A stretch of DNA of 43,963 bases from Rhodanobacter sp. L36 (GCF_009765755.1 NZ_LMUV01000011.1:168510-212472); one strand, 5' to 3'; shown: positions 23,003 through 32,891, counted from the stretch's first letter. Made by a program: numbers and translations. Notes: a model not told the origin generated them from the letters alone.

Positions 23003-23665
23003 TCACTTCATCCCTTGCCGATGGTCCACGTGCGCAAGCTGCATGGTCGAACGCCAGGAGTACAGGCCAGTCAGCCATAACGTGGCAGCGCAAATCGCAT
23101 CGACCACCACGTTTACGGGATTCGACGTGACATGCGCGCTTAAAGCGAGCACGCCGACGAGACCTGCCAAGGTCATCACGCTGGCGGTGACGTAAAACTG
23201 GCGTGCGCGAAACAGCGATGCCAGAGGATAAAAATGAAGACCCACCACCATCGCGATCACCGGCATCAGGTACTGCGTCGCATGCTGGCTGGCGAGCACG
23301 TTTGCCGCCGCGAAAATGAGGATGAATTCCGCCGCGAAGATAGCGAAAAACAAACGTGTCGTCCGTTTTTGCACCGACGACGGCGGATCGTTGGCAACAG
23401 TGATCTGACGACTCTGCCGACGCAGATCGAAAGAACCCCAGAGCTGCATGCATGTGATCAACCCGACCACCACGTAACCGACATTGCGCAATGTGGATGG
23501 CCCGAACGACAACGACGAGTTTGCCCACAGTGCACCGAAGAGTCCGCAGGCCATCACGCCTGCGCTGCGTCCACGAAGAGCCGAACGGGTCAAGAAGATG
23601 GATGCGTTTGTGATCACAGCGAGTTTCCCGACGAGGAAGGACGGTGCATGATTCCATGCAGTCAA
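23003..23665 (-). CDS. Multi-pass membrane protein, possibly DUF7010-like
   Basis: Up to 220 residues with about six hydrophobic segments. No ATG is placed well: the frame opens with TTG at 23665, a GTG 14 codons later has GGGA nearby, and the next Met is residue 38. The segment SAGVMACGLFGALWANSSL and the later VIAMVVGLHFYPLASLF resemble small membrane proteins that I associate with DUF7010, at low certainty. It is convergent with the acyltransferase gene and ends 77 bases from it. The function is unknown. Confidence 0.65.
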   Translation of the reverse strand: MTAWNHAPSFLVGKLAVITNASIFLTRSALRGRSAGVMACGLFGALWANSSLSFGPSTLRNVGYVVVGLITCMQLWGSFDLRRQSRQITVANDPPSSVQKRTTRLFFAIFAAEFILIFAAANVLASQHATQYLMPVIAMVVGLHFYPLASLFRARQFYVTASVMTLAGLVGVLALSAHVTSNPVNVVVDAICAATLWLTGLYSWRSTMQLAHVDHRQGMK

Positions 23666-23879
23666 CTCGCGCGCAGTTGTCCGCCGTCACGCAGGGCATC
23701 TGACAGCTGTCAGGATGGAGCTCGCCGCTCGAACGACTGCTCACGAACATGTTGCAGGCCGGACGCCGTTGGCGACTTCAGGAAAAGGCTTAAGCTCGTC
23801 GGCGAGACTGAGTTGCTTGCCGTTTTGAAATGAATCCCGCTTCGACCTCAACTCCTGCATTCAAATAAACGAGATTGAC

Positions 23880-25931
23880 ATGCTGAAATACGTCGCGCTG
23901 TTTGCCTGTGTTTTCATCTCGCTGGTGGCACATGCGGAAGTTGTGTCCGTCGACGTTACGAGCCGACAGCCTTGGGTGGGTGGCCAGAAATTTGGTCAGA
24001 TCGGTGCGTACGAAGTTTTGCGTGGCACTGTCCACTACGCCATCGATCCGCGCAGCGTTTCAGCGCGTGATATTGCCGATATTCGCTATGCACCTCGAAA
24101 CGCGAGCGGCCTGGTCGAATATTCGGGGCCGTTTGTGATCATTCGTCCTGTCGACGCCGCCCGTGGGAATCACGCCACGCTGCTAGAGGCGGCGAACCGC
24201 GGGCGGACCGAGATGGATGGCGTGTTCTTTGAAACCGAAGACGGGCTGGACCTGATGTCGCCCGACAAAGTCGAAAAACTGACGGACCCGACTTTCTTCA
24301 AGCTGGGCTATTCGCTGGCGTGGGTCGGGTGGCAGGCCCGGCTGGGCTCTGACGAGTTCGGCCTTCGGGTTCCGGTCGCGCCCGTGCACAGTTCTGCGCG
24401 GGCCACCTTCGCCGCTGAGGACATGACGACTGATCACAAGGCCTTTGACCTGCCAGGCAACGGCTTTTATTGCGCGCACGATGCGCAGCAGCCCAAGGCC
24501 GTGCTGCGTTCGCACGTCCGTTTCGACGATCCGGGCATCGTGGTGCCACGAGGCGCATGGCGTTTTGCGGCTGCATCCGCCGACAAGAATGTGGATGCTC
24601 GCTGCGCCATCGTGTTGAATAAACCGGCTGCGGCGGATGCCTATTTCAGCCTCGTGTACGAAGGCGAGAATGCTGCTGTCATGGGCTTGGGCGAGGCGGC
24701 TTTTCGTGATTTCGCGGCGCACCTGAAATTCCGGAATGTTCCTTCCGCGATCAACAGCCGCCCCGGTGATGCCGCTGCGATTTTCGCGTTCGGCTATTCG
24801 CAAGGCGGGCGCTTCCTGCGCGACTTTCTTTATCGTGATTTCAACACCGGCCCCGGCAAGCGGCGCGTGTTCGATGGCATGCTGGTTACAACGGCGGGTG
24901 CAGGGCGTGGTTCTTTCAATCACCGTTACGCACTCCCTGGCGAGGCGGGAAGTTCGGTGATGAGTAATTTGCGTGCCGTGGATCTTTATCCATTCGCGGA
25001 TATGCCGACGCCGGATATCGACGGCAAAGGTCATGCGGGCCTGCTGGACCGCGCGCGGCACGACAACACCGTGCCAAAAATCATGTACATCATCAGCAGC
25101 AGCGAATACTGGGCACGCAATGCGTCGTTGCTGCAGACGACCACCGATGGAAAACGGCCGGTCGCATTGGGAGTGGATAGCCGGCTGTATTATTTTGCTG
25201 GCGTGCCGCACGCGTTGAAGTTTCCGGGCCAGTTCACCAAGGCCGGCAAGGAAGCCGCCTATCCCTACAATGCCAATGTCGATCTGGCCGATGGCATGAA
25301 TGCCCAGCTCGAAAACCTGCGTGCGTGGGCGGTTGAAAACATCGCTCCGCCGCCGACGATTGCGCCAGTGCCGGGCGCCACGCTTGTCGCCGCGACCGAG
25401 ATCAAATTCCCTGCGATTCCCGGCATTCGTGTGCCGACCGGTCCGCCGCCTTTGTGGCAACTCGATCTGGGTGACGCCTATGCGAGTCAGGGCATCATCA
25501 ACGAGCCGGTGCGTGTCGGCCGGAAATATCCGCTGCTTGTGCCCAAGGTCGACAGCGATGGCAACGAATTGGGCGGCTGGCGTGGCGCGATGTCATCCGT
25601 GCCGCTCGGCACCTTCACTGCCTGGGATTGGAAGTCGCCCGAGTTCGCACGCTTCGGTTTCATCTCCGGCCTCAACGGCGCATTCATACCGTTCGCCCGT
25701 ACGCGCGCCGAGCGCTTGGCCGCGAACGACCCGAGGCTGTCGATTGAAGAGCGGTACCACGACCGGGATGGCTTCATGAAAGCCGCTGCTGTTTCCATCG
25801 ACGATGCGATCGCGAAGCGGTTCCTGCTGTCGATCCAGCGCGAGGACATCCTTGCAAAAATGGGAAAGAACTGGGACGACACCATGAAGTTCGACTGGTA
25901 TCTCGGCAAGCGGGTGGCGGTCGTGAAATAA
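23880..25931 (+). CDS. Secreted alpha/beta hydrolase domain protein (Abhydrolase_10-like)
   Basis: A 683-residue protein with a signal peptide ending near residue 19 (FACVFISLVAHA). The mature start VVSVDVTSRQPWVGGQKFGQIGAYEVLRG is typical of the large alpha/beta-hydrolase-domain family. The nucleophile elbow GYSQGG is at residues 305-310 with Ser307. A late His (VPHALKFP) could complete the triad. Members are described as putative esterases or hydrolases and the substrate is not known. It is followed after 260 bases by a GH116-like secreted glycosidase gene on the same strand, which suggests joint use of a complex extracellular substrate (inference). Confidence 0.85.
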   Translation: MLKYVALFACVFISLVAHAEVVSVDVTSRQPWVGGQKFGQIGAYEVLRGTVHYAIDPRSVSARDIADIRYAPRNASGLVEYSGPFVIIRPVDAARGNHATLLEAANRGRTEMDGVFFETEDGLDLMSPDKVEKLTDPTFFKLGYSLAWVGWQARLGSDEFGLRVPVAPVHSSARATFAAEDMTTDHKAFDLPGNGFYCAHDAQQPKAVLRSHVRFDDPGIVVPRGAWRFAAASADKNVDARCAIVLNKPAAADAYFSLVYEGENAAVMGLGEAAFRDFAAHLKFRNVPSAINSRPGDAAAIFAFGYSQGGRFLRDFLYRDFNTGPGKRRVFDGMLVTTAGAGRGSFNHRYALPGEAGSSVMSNLRAVDLYPFADMPTPDIDGKGHAGLLDRARHDNTVPKIMYIISSSEYWARNASLLQTTTDGKRPVALGVDSRLYYFAGVPHALKFPGQFTKAGKEAAYPYNANVDLADGMNAQLENLRAWAVENIAPPPTIAPVPGATLVAATEIKFPAIPGIRVPTGPPPLWQLDLGDAYASQGIINEPVRVGRKYPLLVPKVDSDGNELGGWRGAMSSVPLGTFTAWDWKSPEFARFGFISGLNGAFIPFARTRAERLAANDPRLSIEERYHDRDGFMKAAAVSIDDAIAKRFLLSIQREDILAKMGKNWDDTMKFDWYLGKRVAVVK

Positions 25932-25999
25932 AAATGTTGACGGGATTGCGCTTCATCAGTCGAGTCCAAGAGGTCTCCCTTACTGACCGAATACAGCCA

Positions 26000-26042
26000 T
26001 CAGAGAAAGTGATCAACGCAAACCGGCTTGCTGATCAGCGAG
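26000..26042. repeat. GATCAGC repeat, second copy
   Basis: CAGAGAAAGTGATCAACGC, ACCGGCTTGCTGATCAGCGAG. Matches the copy at 20758 along about 40 bases. It lies between the alpha/beta hydrolase and GH116-like genes. Confidence 0.7.
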
Positions 26043-26191
26043 GCTCTCACCGCCTCTTCCGTTTCATCGTTCCACATTTCCGTTTCAACTTCGGGCACTG
26101 CCATTTCGTCGATGAAGCACAAGTCTCATTCGTCGCTTCGAACAAAAAGCGCCACTTCGGATTCCGCTCGCCAGCCACTACGTGAGGCCAC

Positions 26192-28924
26192 ATGCATCGT
26201 CAGATACTTCGTTCGACCCTCCATGTCCGGTTGCTTCGCCGCATAGCGCAATTTGCTTTGATCTTCTGCGTGGGCCAAACCTGCACAGCCTTCGCGCAGG
26301 ACGGCGGCGACTATGGTGCGCAGCAGGCCAATGACCGATTCAAACCGGCGAATAACGCGGGCGTTGTGGTCGAGCCGAATTATCTGGCGCTGCATGACGC
26401 GGTTGGCCCTAGTGGCGTACCGCTGGGCGGCATCGGTGTCGGCGCGGTCGATCTCGCGCCGGATGGACACTTCACCCGCATCGCCATCAACAACTGGGCG
26501 ACGGACGGCGGTGTCGCGCGTGCGCGTGACGAACATCCCGAGTGGGACGCGGAGGCTTTTCTCGCGCTGTGGGAAAAGGACGCGTCCGGCCATGCCGTGT
26601 CGGTTCGCCTGCAGCGGGATCAACACAATTCGGCGGGCATGGGTGGTTACCGGCACAGCACGTATCGCGGGCTTTTTCCCACCGCGCGGGTGGCGTTTGA
26701 TGATCCCGTTTCGGCCGACCCTCATTCGCTGGCGTCCGTGTTCGCGTATAGCGGGCTGGTGCCGCAGAACGTCAAGGATTCATCGCTGCCCGGGTTCTGG
26801 ATCGAGGTGACGCTGGCAAACTCCGACTCGAAACCGGTCGAGGCGTCGGTGGCGCTTTCATGGCCCGACTTGATCGGACGCGGTGTATACGACGTGGCAC
26901 CGGGCGATGAAAAAACCGGCTACGACCGCGCGTTTCCGGTAGAGAAACTGGTGCCGATGCCGGGGCTTTCGACACAGGTTGAAGCGCTTCACGAAGGGAC
27001 GATGAGTGGCTTGCGCCAGTACACGACTACCGTGCCCGCCATTCGCCAGGCGACTTTTCAGAACTACATCGACGCGGTGGGGTTGCTCGCGGAAATACCG
27101 CAAGGCGGAAGCATCAGTGTTCTGCCCGCGTGGTCCGGCAGGAACGCCGATGCGTGGAAGAGTTTTCGCGAGAACGGAGCGTTTCAGTCGATGGGCGTGG
27201 CAGCCGATCTCGATAAAAACGCAGAAGCTTCCAGCGCGAGTGTCGTCGCCATCAAGGCGCGCATTGCGGCGGGCGGCAAGCAGACCTTTCGTTTTCTGGT
27301 CACGTGGTCCATTCCGCCGATGTCGCATGCAACGGTGCAGTTCGGCAACAGCGATTACGGCCGATATTTCCAGAATGACTTCCGCAATTTTTCATCGTTG
27401 ATGGGTTACGAGATTTCTCAAAGGCAACGGATTCTCGAACAGACGTCGGCGTGGCAGGAGCCGATTCTCGACAGCACGTTGCCGGAGTGGCTGCAGTTCA
27501 AGCTGATCAACAGCGGCTACACGATGTACACCAACACCATGCTCAACAAGCACGGCGACTTCAGCGTGATGGAAGGCGGCATGGGCGGGCTGGCGGGCAC
27601 GATGGACCAGCGGATGGTGGCGCATCCTTTCTATCAAAAATTCTTTACCCCGCTCGATCGAGCCGAGCTGCAACGCTACGCCGATACGCAGGATACCGAT
27701 GGCGGCATCCTGCATTTCGACGCCAGCTATTTCGTGGGCATCGCCGATGCGGACGGCCATACGCCGGTGCCGCACGAAAAGATGATCGACAACACCGGCG
27801 CGTGGGTGATCCAGCTGGCGAAGGACTACCAGCAGACCGGCGACGACACGTTCATCCGGAAAAACGCCGAGCACATTCGTCGCGGCTTTGCGTACATGAA
27901 AGCGCAGATACGCGATGGGTCTTTCATTCCCGTCGGCGGCCAGACGTTCGACGATTATCCGCACCCGGATATTTCGATTTATACCGGCACGGTATATCTC
28001 GCCGCGTTGCGTGCCGGTGCCGTGCTGGGTCGTGGCATCGGCGATGCGCAGCTGTCGCATGAGTGCGACGAACAATTCCGCAAGACGCAACGCGGTCTGA
28101 TCAACGCGCTTTGGAACGGAAAATTCTTTGCGTATGGAACGGACGTCGGAGGAGGGCGCCGACGCGACGATCGTCTTTTCAGCGGGCAACTCGCCGGGCA
28201 GTTCATCAGCCGCTACGCCGGCTGGGGCGATGTGCTGCCGATCAGCGAGAGCCAATCCGCCATCAGCGAACTGTTGCGCACGTCCGTGCGCAACTCGCCG
28301 GACTTCTATGCGCCGAAAGTGTGGGACATGGACATGCAGCGCGGCGTCGACATGCCCGGTTCGCGCACGTGGCCGTTCTATCTCGAAAGCTACACGGCGA
28401 TGCCGGCGATCCAGTTGGGATATCTCACCGACGGGCTGGACATCATGCGGCACATCCAGCTTGTGCATCTGCGCAACGGATGGACGTGGAGCCAGAACCT
28501 CTGGAATCCTGCGGAGCTGACCTATGTCGCGGCGCCGGTGACATGGTTTTCGCCCGAAGTGTTGAGCAATGCGTCGCTGGATTTGACGCAGGGCCGATTG
28601 ACGCTGGGCCCCACGTTGTTGCCCGGCCAGTCGCGCACGGTGATCCCGCTCTACTTCCCGCGATTCTGGGCAACGCTGGAATACGCGCCGAGCGAAGGGA
28701 AGGTTCTTCTCCACATCATCAGGCGATTCGACGACCGACCGATGGTGTTGAGGCAGATCGTCATCGAGCCGATCGGCACGGCGTCCGACGAAGCCGTTAC
28801 TGTTTCGATTCCTTCTTTCGCCGTGAAAGCCGGCGCGACACTGGATCTTTCGTCGCATCTGCAAGCGTTCGATAAGCGAAGAATTCAGACGGCTATCCTT
28901 GAACCGGATGTTGCGACGCATTAG
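26192..28924 (+). CDS. Secreted GH116-like glycoside hydrolase (glucosylceramidase-type)
   Basis: A 910-residue protein starting at ATG 26192 after TGAGG. The signal sequence is long (about residues 1-36). The N-terminal beta domain opens with SGVPLGGIGVGAVDLAPDG near 74-92, as in the GBA2 N-terminal domain. The (alpha/alpha) barrel part contains MEGGMGGLAGTMDQRM, NTGAWVIQLAKDY, GGQTFDDYPHPD and RGVDMPGSRTWPFYLESY, which resemble the DUF608/GBA2 catalytic domain. GH116 enzymes act on beta-glucosides, beta-xylosides or glucosylceramide, with Glu and Asp as catalytic residues. The exact residues here are not assigned. Export points to a periplasmic or extracellular substrate. Confidence 0.85.
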   Translation: MHRQILRSTLHVRLLRRIAQFALIFCVGQTCTAFAQDGGDYGAQQANDRFKPANNAGVVVEPNYLALHDAVGPSGVPLGGIGVGAVDLAPDGHFTRIAINNWATDGGVARARDEHPEWDAEAFLALWEKDASGHAVSVRLQRDQHNSAGMGGYRHSTYRGLFPTARVAFDDPVSADPHSLASVFAYSGLVPQNVKDSSLPGFWIEVTLANSDSKPVEASVALSWPDLIGRGVYDVAPGDEKTGYDRAFPVEKLVPMPGLSTQVEALHEGTMSGLRQYTTTVPAIRQATFQNYIDAVGLLAEIPQGGSISVLPAWSGRNADAWKSFRENGAFQSMGVAADLDKNAEASSASVVAIKARIAAGGKQTFRFLVTWSIPPMSHATVQFGNSDYGRYFQNDFRNFSSLMGYEISQRQRILEQTSAWQEPILDSTLPEWLQFKLINSGYTMYTNTMLNKHGDFSVMEGGMGGLAGTMDQRMVAHPFYQKFFTPLDRAELQRYADTQDTDGGILHFDASYFVGIADADGHTPVPHEKMIDNTGAWVIQLAKDYQQTGDDTFIRKNAEHIRRGFAYMKAQIRDGSFIPVGGQTFDDYPHPDISIYTGTVYLAALRAGAVLGRGIGDAQLSHECDEQFRKTQRGLINALWNGKFFAYGTDVGGGRRRDDRLFSGQLAGQFISRYAGWGDVLPISESQSAISELLRTSVRNSPDFYAPKVWDMDMQRGVDMPGSRTWPFYLESYTAMPAIQLGYLTDGLDIMRHIQLVHLRNGWTWSQNLWNPAELTYVAAPVTWFSPEVLSNASLDLTQGRLTLGPTLLPGQSRTVIPLYFPRFWATLEYAPSEGKVLLHIIRRFDDRPMVLRQIVIEPIGTASDEAVTVSIPSFAVKAGATLDLSSHLQAFDKRRIQTAILEPDVATH

Positions 28925-29032
28925 CGGCATGGCGATCAGTCAACGTCTGTCGCGAGATACGGACATCGTGTCAGGCGAAGGTTTGACGCTTCGACGCTGC
29001 AACAACCATCGCTTTTCCAAGGAGCGCTGAAG

Positions 29033-29581
29033 ATGTTTGCCGTCACAACGCCAACGGTTCCCATCCCGCGTCCTGTCGTCGTGGAAACGGTCAAGTATTA
29101 CGAGATCAAGGGCCAGCACGAAGCTGATCTCGTCAGGGAAATGAATGCAAAGGGTTACCGTGTGGGCAAGGCCACTTACTGGGGCTACACATCGCCGACC
29201 GTCCAGTGGACGTTCGATGTTGAAAAGCAAAATGGACAGCGATGCATGCTGACGAACCCGCACGTATCCGTCCACATCATCACGACGCTTCCCAAGTGGA
29301 ATGCGCCAACCGGAACCTCAGGCATCTTGGTCACCAAATGGAACGAGCTGTTCGCTGCGTTGAAGCACCACGAAGGTGAGCACGGACAAATCGCAAAGGA
29401 ACAGGGCGATGCCCTCGTCTCGCTCATGCAGACGCATCCCAGCGATGCGTCATGCAAACAACTCAACGCCTATCTGCACACCGAGGCTCAGAAAATATTT
29501 CAGCGCGACGCGGAACGAAACACCGAACTCGATCGGCGCACGCATCACGGCACTGACGAGGGCGTCGCCATATCGTGGTGA
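29033..29581 (+). CDS. DUF922-like putative zinc protease
   Basis: A 182-residue protein starting at ATG 29033 with AAGGAG eight bases upstream. The pattern VETVKYYEIKGQHEADLVREMN, then WTFDV, then WNELFAALKHHEGEHG fits the DUF922 family. HEGEH at residues 113-117 is an HExxH-type zinc site. Family members are usually secreted, yet no signal peptide is visible here, and the start could be truncated or the protein exported by another route. Cysteines at 71 and 145 may pair. The substrate is unknown. Confidence 0.82.
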   Translation: MFAVTTPTVPIPRPVVVETVKYYEIKGQHEADLVREMNAKGYRVGKATYWGYTSPTVQWTFDVEKQNGQRCMLTNPHVSVHIITTLPKWNAPTGTSGILVTKWNELFAALKHHEGEHGQIAKEQGDALVSLMQTHPSDASCKQLNAYLHTEAQKIFQRDAERNTELDRRTHHGTDEGVAISW

Positions 29582-29647
29582 TTGATGTAGCCACGAAGTG
29601 GTTTGCTGAAAAAGGCATAGCAGCCTTGAAGCGGACGTCCAAAGACG

Positions 29648-30019
29648 TCACTGGGCCAGATAGAAATCCATGGGAATCAGCTCGACGGCCCATCCGCCTT
29701 CTTCGCCCAGCGTGGCGGCGGGGTGCATGGACGCGATGCGCAGCGCTTCGTCATGCGTGTCTGCCTCGATGATGAACAGGCCGCCCACCACTTCCTTCGA
29801 CTCGGTGTACGGCCCATCGCTGATGTGCGTCTTGCCCTTGCGCGGGCGTAGCGTCCGCCAGCCGTCCAGATCGCCGAGCGACGCGGAGACCAGCACCTTG
29901 CCGGTCGCGCGCATCTTCTCGTCCAATGCCGGGCACTGGCTGACCAGTTTCTTGACGTCGTCCGGCGCCATCGCGGCGAATTGTTCCGGGGTGAAGTAGG
30001 CGAGGCCGAGGTATTTCAT
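29648..30019 (-). CDS. YCII-related domain protein
   Basis: A 123-residue protein starting at ATG 30019 with AAGGA six bases upstream. The pattern MKYLGLAYFTPEQFAAM, then KVLVSASLGD, then ISDGPYTESKEVVGGLFIIEADTHDEAL is the YCII (YciI-like, DGPY-type) ferredoxin-like fold, common in environmental Proteobacteria and often near sigma-ECF genes. No sigma factor is present here. No enzymatic role is established. Confidence 0.9.
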   Translation of the reverse strand: MKYLGLAYFTPEQFAAMAPDDVKKLVSQCPALDEKMRATGKVLVSASLGDLDGWRTLRPRKGKTHISDGPYTESKEVVGGLFIIEADTHDEALRIASMHPAATLGEEGGWAVELIPMDFYLAQ

Positions 30020-30195
30020 GTGAAGTCCTTTGAGCGGGAGATGCACTGACGACGAGGGGGAGGGGCGGAAATCGACAATCTTCCGGGAGAGTTTGTAGCG
30101 GGTGTCGCAAGCACGCGCGTTTCGCCGCTGAGAGTGGACGCGGGCTCGATGGCTGTTAGACCGGGGCGAACCATCGATGTTCGCCTCCATTCCTC

Positions 30196-31875
30196 TCACT
30201 TTGCAGCTAAAAGTGCTGCTGCTGAGCGTTCCAGGGCGGGATCCGTATTTCGCTGAATGCTTTCGATGGTGGGTGAAACGGCGATGACAGGGCGCAGGCC
30301 CACGCCCTCGAAGACCGTTCCATCGGCGGCGCGGTCATTCCTGGTGCAGACGCGCGCGCTACCGCCGCCGGGTAGCTGGAAGAACAGTGGTTGTCCGGTG
30401 CTGCCTGCGGTCGTTTCACCCACGGTGATGCCCCCATGCATGGCATCGAATGCCGCGACGAAATCCTCGGCTGCCGAGAACGTGCGTGCGCTGGTCAGGA
30501 CCGCAACCGGCACGTCGACGTGATGTACGGGATCGGCTGGAACCTCGAACTGCGGCACGTCTGTCCATCCTGGCAGCGTCCCACGCGCGCGGTCCGCTGC
30601 AACGTAGCTTCGCGTTCGAATCATGGGACCGCGAATCGGTTTCCGCGACAGCACCTGGAGCAAGTCGATAGGCGTGCTGCCACCGCCGTTGGCACGCACA
30701 TCAATCACCAGCCCCTTGGCGGCGTTGACGAGCGGCAGGTTCGCAAGCAGTGCTTTCGTTCCCTCCGTGTCCTCGAATTCATCGATCGTGAGGACGGCGA
30801 TCCCGTCCGGTCTCATTTTGAAGGGAGCGCCACCACCTTTGTTCCATGTCGACTGATCCTTCAGCGTCAATCGTGTCAGGACGCGATCTTCCTGCTTGCC
30901 TTCGGCAGTCCTCACGGTGACGTGGAGGTGGCTTCCGGCGCGTCCACTGAGCAGCGCGTAATCGAAGGTGCGTACCTGCAAATCCTGTGGTGTCGAGGAA
31001 CTCTGGTAAGGCGCGATCTCGCGTTCCGCATAGCGATGGATATCTTCTCCATCGATCTTCAGAAGCACGTCGCCTACGCGCCACCGCTGCGTGATCAATG
31101 CGGGATCATCGACCCGAGTGACCACGACAGCATTTTCGACAAGTTGCGTGCGCAGCCCTGGGCGGCTATAGAAATTGTCTTGCATGGCCTCGGGCGGATA
31201 CACGTTGGTGTGGCCATCCTTCAGCAGCGCCGCGAAGCGCATCAGCACGCGAAAATATTGTTCGGTCGATGTGGTTGCCCGCACCTTGGGCAGGAAGTCC
31301 AGGTACGTCTGGTTCCAATCCAGATCGGGCTGTCGGTCGAAAAATGCAAAGTTGAAACGGGCCTCTGACCACACCGTGGACAGCCCTGCGATCTTGGCGT
31401 CTTCGCTCAAATTCGGCGCGAGAGGCAAGGCTTGCCCGGGCTCCTGTACCCACAGGCGTTCACGATTGCGCGCGGCTTCCACGAGTTGCTTGAATCGCGA
31501 ATCGCCATGGAGCGATGCGAGATCGGGATCCGTGGCCAGATGCTCCGCTGGCACGCTGCCGCCCCGAGCTTGCGAGGCAGTGAGGACATCGATCGCTTTC
31601 TCTTTGCGACCCGCGAGCGCTTCATCGCAGGCAAGGTCGTACATCGCAGCGTTCCAGTGCCAGTCCATGCCATCGGCGCCGGCTGCATAAAAGGGTTCGA
31701 GGATCGCGGCCGCCTTGGCATATTGCTTCGCTTGATAAAGCTTGAGCGATTCGGTGTAGCGCTCGGGCAGGTTGGCTGCGGACGCAGGTGGTTGTTGCGC
31801 GGCTGCCGTGAAGATCGCACCGCAGCCTACAAGAAAGAAAACCCGACCACGCTTGCGCGTTTGCGTCTTGATCAT
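30196..31875 (-). CDS. Secreted S41-family serine protease with N-terminal TPR-like region
   Basis: A 559-residue protein. ATG at 31875 is chosen because GGAG lies five bases upstream, within an earlier ATG frame. The signal peptide ends near residue 26 (VGCGAIFTAAA). A TPR-like helical region (YQAKQYAKAAAILEPF) is followed by a cap, a PDZ-like segment (RWRVGDVLLKIDGEDI) and the S41 core: GIAVLTIDEF, GLVIDVRANGGGS and SARTFSAAEDF with the catalytic Ser at about 467, then GETTAGSTGQ. The family processes C-termini or degrades peptides in the periplasm. It is monocistronic. Confidence 0.88.
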   Translation of the reverse strand: MIKTQTRKRGRVFFLVGCGAIFTAAAQQPPASAANLPERYTESLKLYQAKQYAKAAAILEPFYAAGADGMDWHWNAAMYDLACDEALAGRKEKAIDVLTASQARGGSVPAEHLATDPDLASLHGDSRFKQLVEAARNRERLWVQEPGQALPLAPNLSEDAKIAGLSTVWSEARFNFAFFDRQPDLDWNQTYLDFLPKVRATTSTEQYFRVLMRFAALLKDGHTNVYPPEAMQDNFYSRPGLRTQLVENAVVVTRVDDPALITQRWRVGDVLLKIDGEDIHRYAEREIAPYQSSSTPQDLQVRTFDYALLSGRAGSHLHVTVRTAEGKQEDRVLTRLTLKDQSTWNKGGGAPFKMRPDGIAVLTIDEFEDTEGTKALLANLPLVNAAKGLVIDVRANGGGSTPIDLLQVLSRKPIRGPMIRTRSYVAADRARGTLPGWTDVPQFEVPADPVHHVDVPVAVLTSARTFSAAEDFVAAFDAMHGGITVGETTAGSTGQPLFFQLPGGGSARVCTRNDRAADGTVFEGVGLRPVIAVSPTIESIQRNTDPALERSAAALLAAK

Positions 31876-32203
31876 GTCGTCTCCGAAACTCATGCCACGT
31901 GTGGTGATGGACAAAGACACATTGCACGGCCGCCCCAATGAAAGCCGCGGACTCATTCTCGAGCGATTGATGCCATCACGTCCCCTGATGCCACGCGAGC
32001 TTATCCACGCCCGGTCCGACCAACAAGTCAGTGAATATCCGATTCGAGAGGGAGTGCTGACGAAGGTGCTCCCGGGACGCAAGTTCGTGACGCCGCATAA
32101 GTCATTAGTCCAGGCGAGCAGCACACGTCCTGCGCGCGTGGACGTCAAGAATTGGACCTTGCTCGTCATCGAAGGAGTAGTCGCAAAGGTTGCAAATGTC
32201 TGC
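31876..32203. other. Gene-free 328-bp region
   Basis: Upstream of the S41 gene and downstream of piuC, both on the minus strand. It should contain the S41 promoter and the end of the siderophore operon. I see no clear hairpin terminator, promoter or repeat, and the reading frames in it look like chance. Confidence 0.4.
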
Positions 32204-32887
32204 TCAGGTGTCCGACCAAAGACGAAGAAGACCGTGATAGTGGGCAGTCAGGCGTACCAGTGATTCCGATTCGGTTTCGAGTGCTGTCAGATGCTGGATG
32301 GTTTGATCGAGTTCAAAAAGCAGCTGCCTTTCGTAGTCGCCGCGGACCAGACTCTGAACCCAGAACACGGCGGCCAGTCGGACTCCGTTCGTGACCGGAG
32401 TGACTTGATGGCGAGCCGTTGCGCTGTAGATGATCATGTCGCCGGCGTCGAGCTTTATGCGTTCCGTGCCGAAGTCGTTTTCGACGAGAAGTTCTCCACC
32501 TTCGTAGGAATCTTTCGGTGACAGAAACACGGTCACGGACAAGTCGGTGCGCAGTTTCTGTCCGCGTCCGAGCACACGAATGGAGCCGTCGACGTGCATC
32601 GCGAAATGCATCCCCTCGTCATACCGATTGAACATGGGTGGATACACATGGTTCGGCAGCACCGCACTGACGAACGTCGCGTTGCGTTCGATCACGCCGA
32701 GCAGCGAGTCCGCCAGTTCCCGCGCCAGCGCACTCGACTGATCGAGCTGTTGATTTCGCTTGACCTTGGCGCCCTGGTGGCCGGCGGTAACGCGGCCATC
32801 CACCCAGCATGCTTGGTCACTGCCCAGCGCGTTGCGCACCGAGCTCAGCTGCGCGGCATTCAGTACTTGAGGAAGACGCAGAAACAT
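32204..32887 (-). CDS. piuC: PiuC-type Fe(II)/2-oxoglutarate dioxygenase
   Basis: A 227-residue protein starting at ATG 32887. It has the full PKHD-type motif set: H98-x-D100 (HVDG), H160 (ARHQVTPV) and R170 for 2-oxoglutarate. The ends MFLRLPQVLNAAQL and RLTAHYHGLLRLWSD are characteristic of PiuC. The enzyme is encoded next to catecholate siderophore receptors and is induced in iron limitation; its substrate is not settled. The Sel1 gene ends only four bases upstream, and the receptor gene precedes that, so the three form an operon. Confidence 0.92.
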   Translation of the reverse strand: MFLRLPQVLNAAQLSSVRNALGSDQACWVDGRVTAGHQGAKVKRNQQLDQSSALARELADSLLGVIERNATFVSAVLPNHVYPPMFNRYDEGMHFAMHVDGSIRVLGRGQKLRTDLSVTVFLSPKDSYEGGELLVENDFGTERIKLDAGDMIIYSATARHQVTPVTNGVRLAAVFWVQSLVRGDYERQLLFELDQTIQHLTALETESESLVRLTAHYHGLLRLWSDT

Positions 32888-32891
32888 AAAG

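Noticed and set aside
24183..25460. 425-residue minus-strand frame opposite the alpha/beta hydrolase gene
   Set aside because: Same antisense signature, and the plus strand carries the GYSQGG nucleophile and a signal peptide.
27392..28930. 512-residue minus-strand frame opposite the GH116-like gene
   Set aside because: A shadow frame of the GC-rich coding strand, rich in Arg and His with no motif. The plus-strand protein is supported by family patterns.
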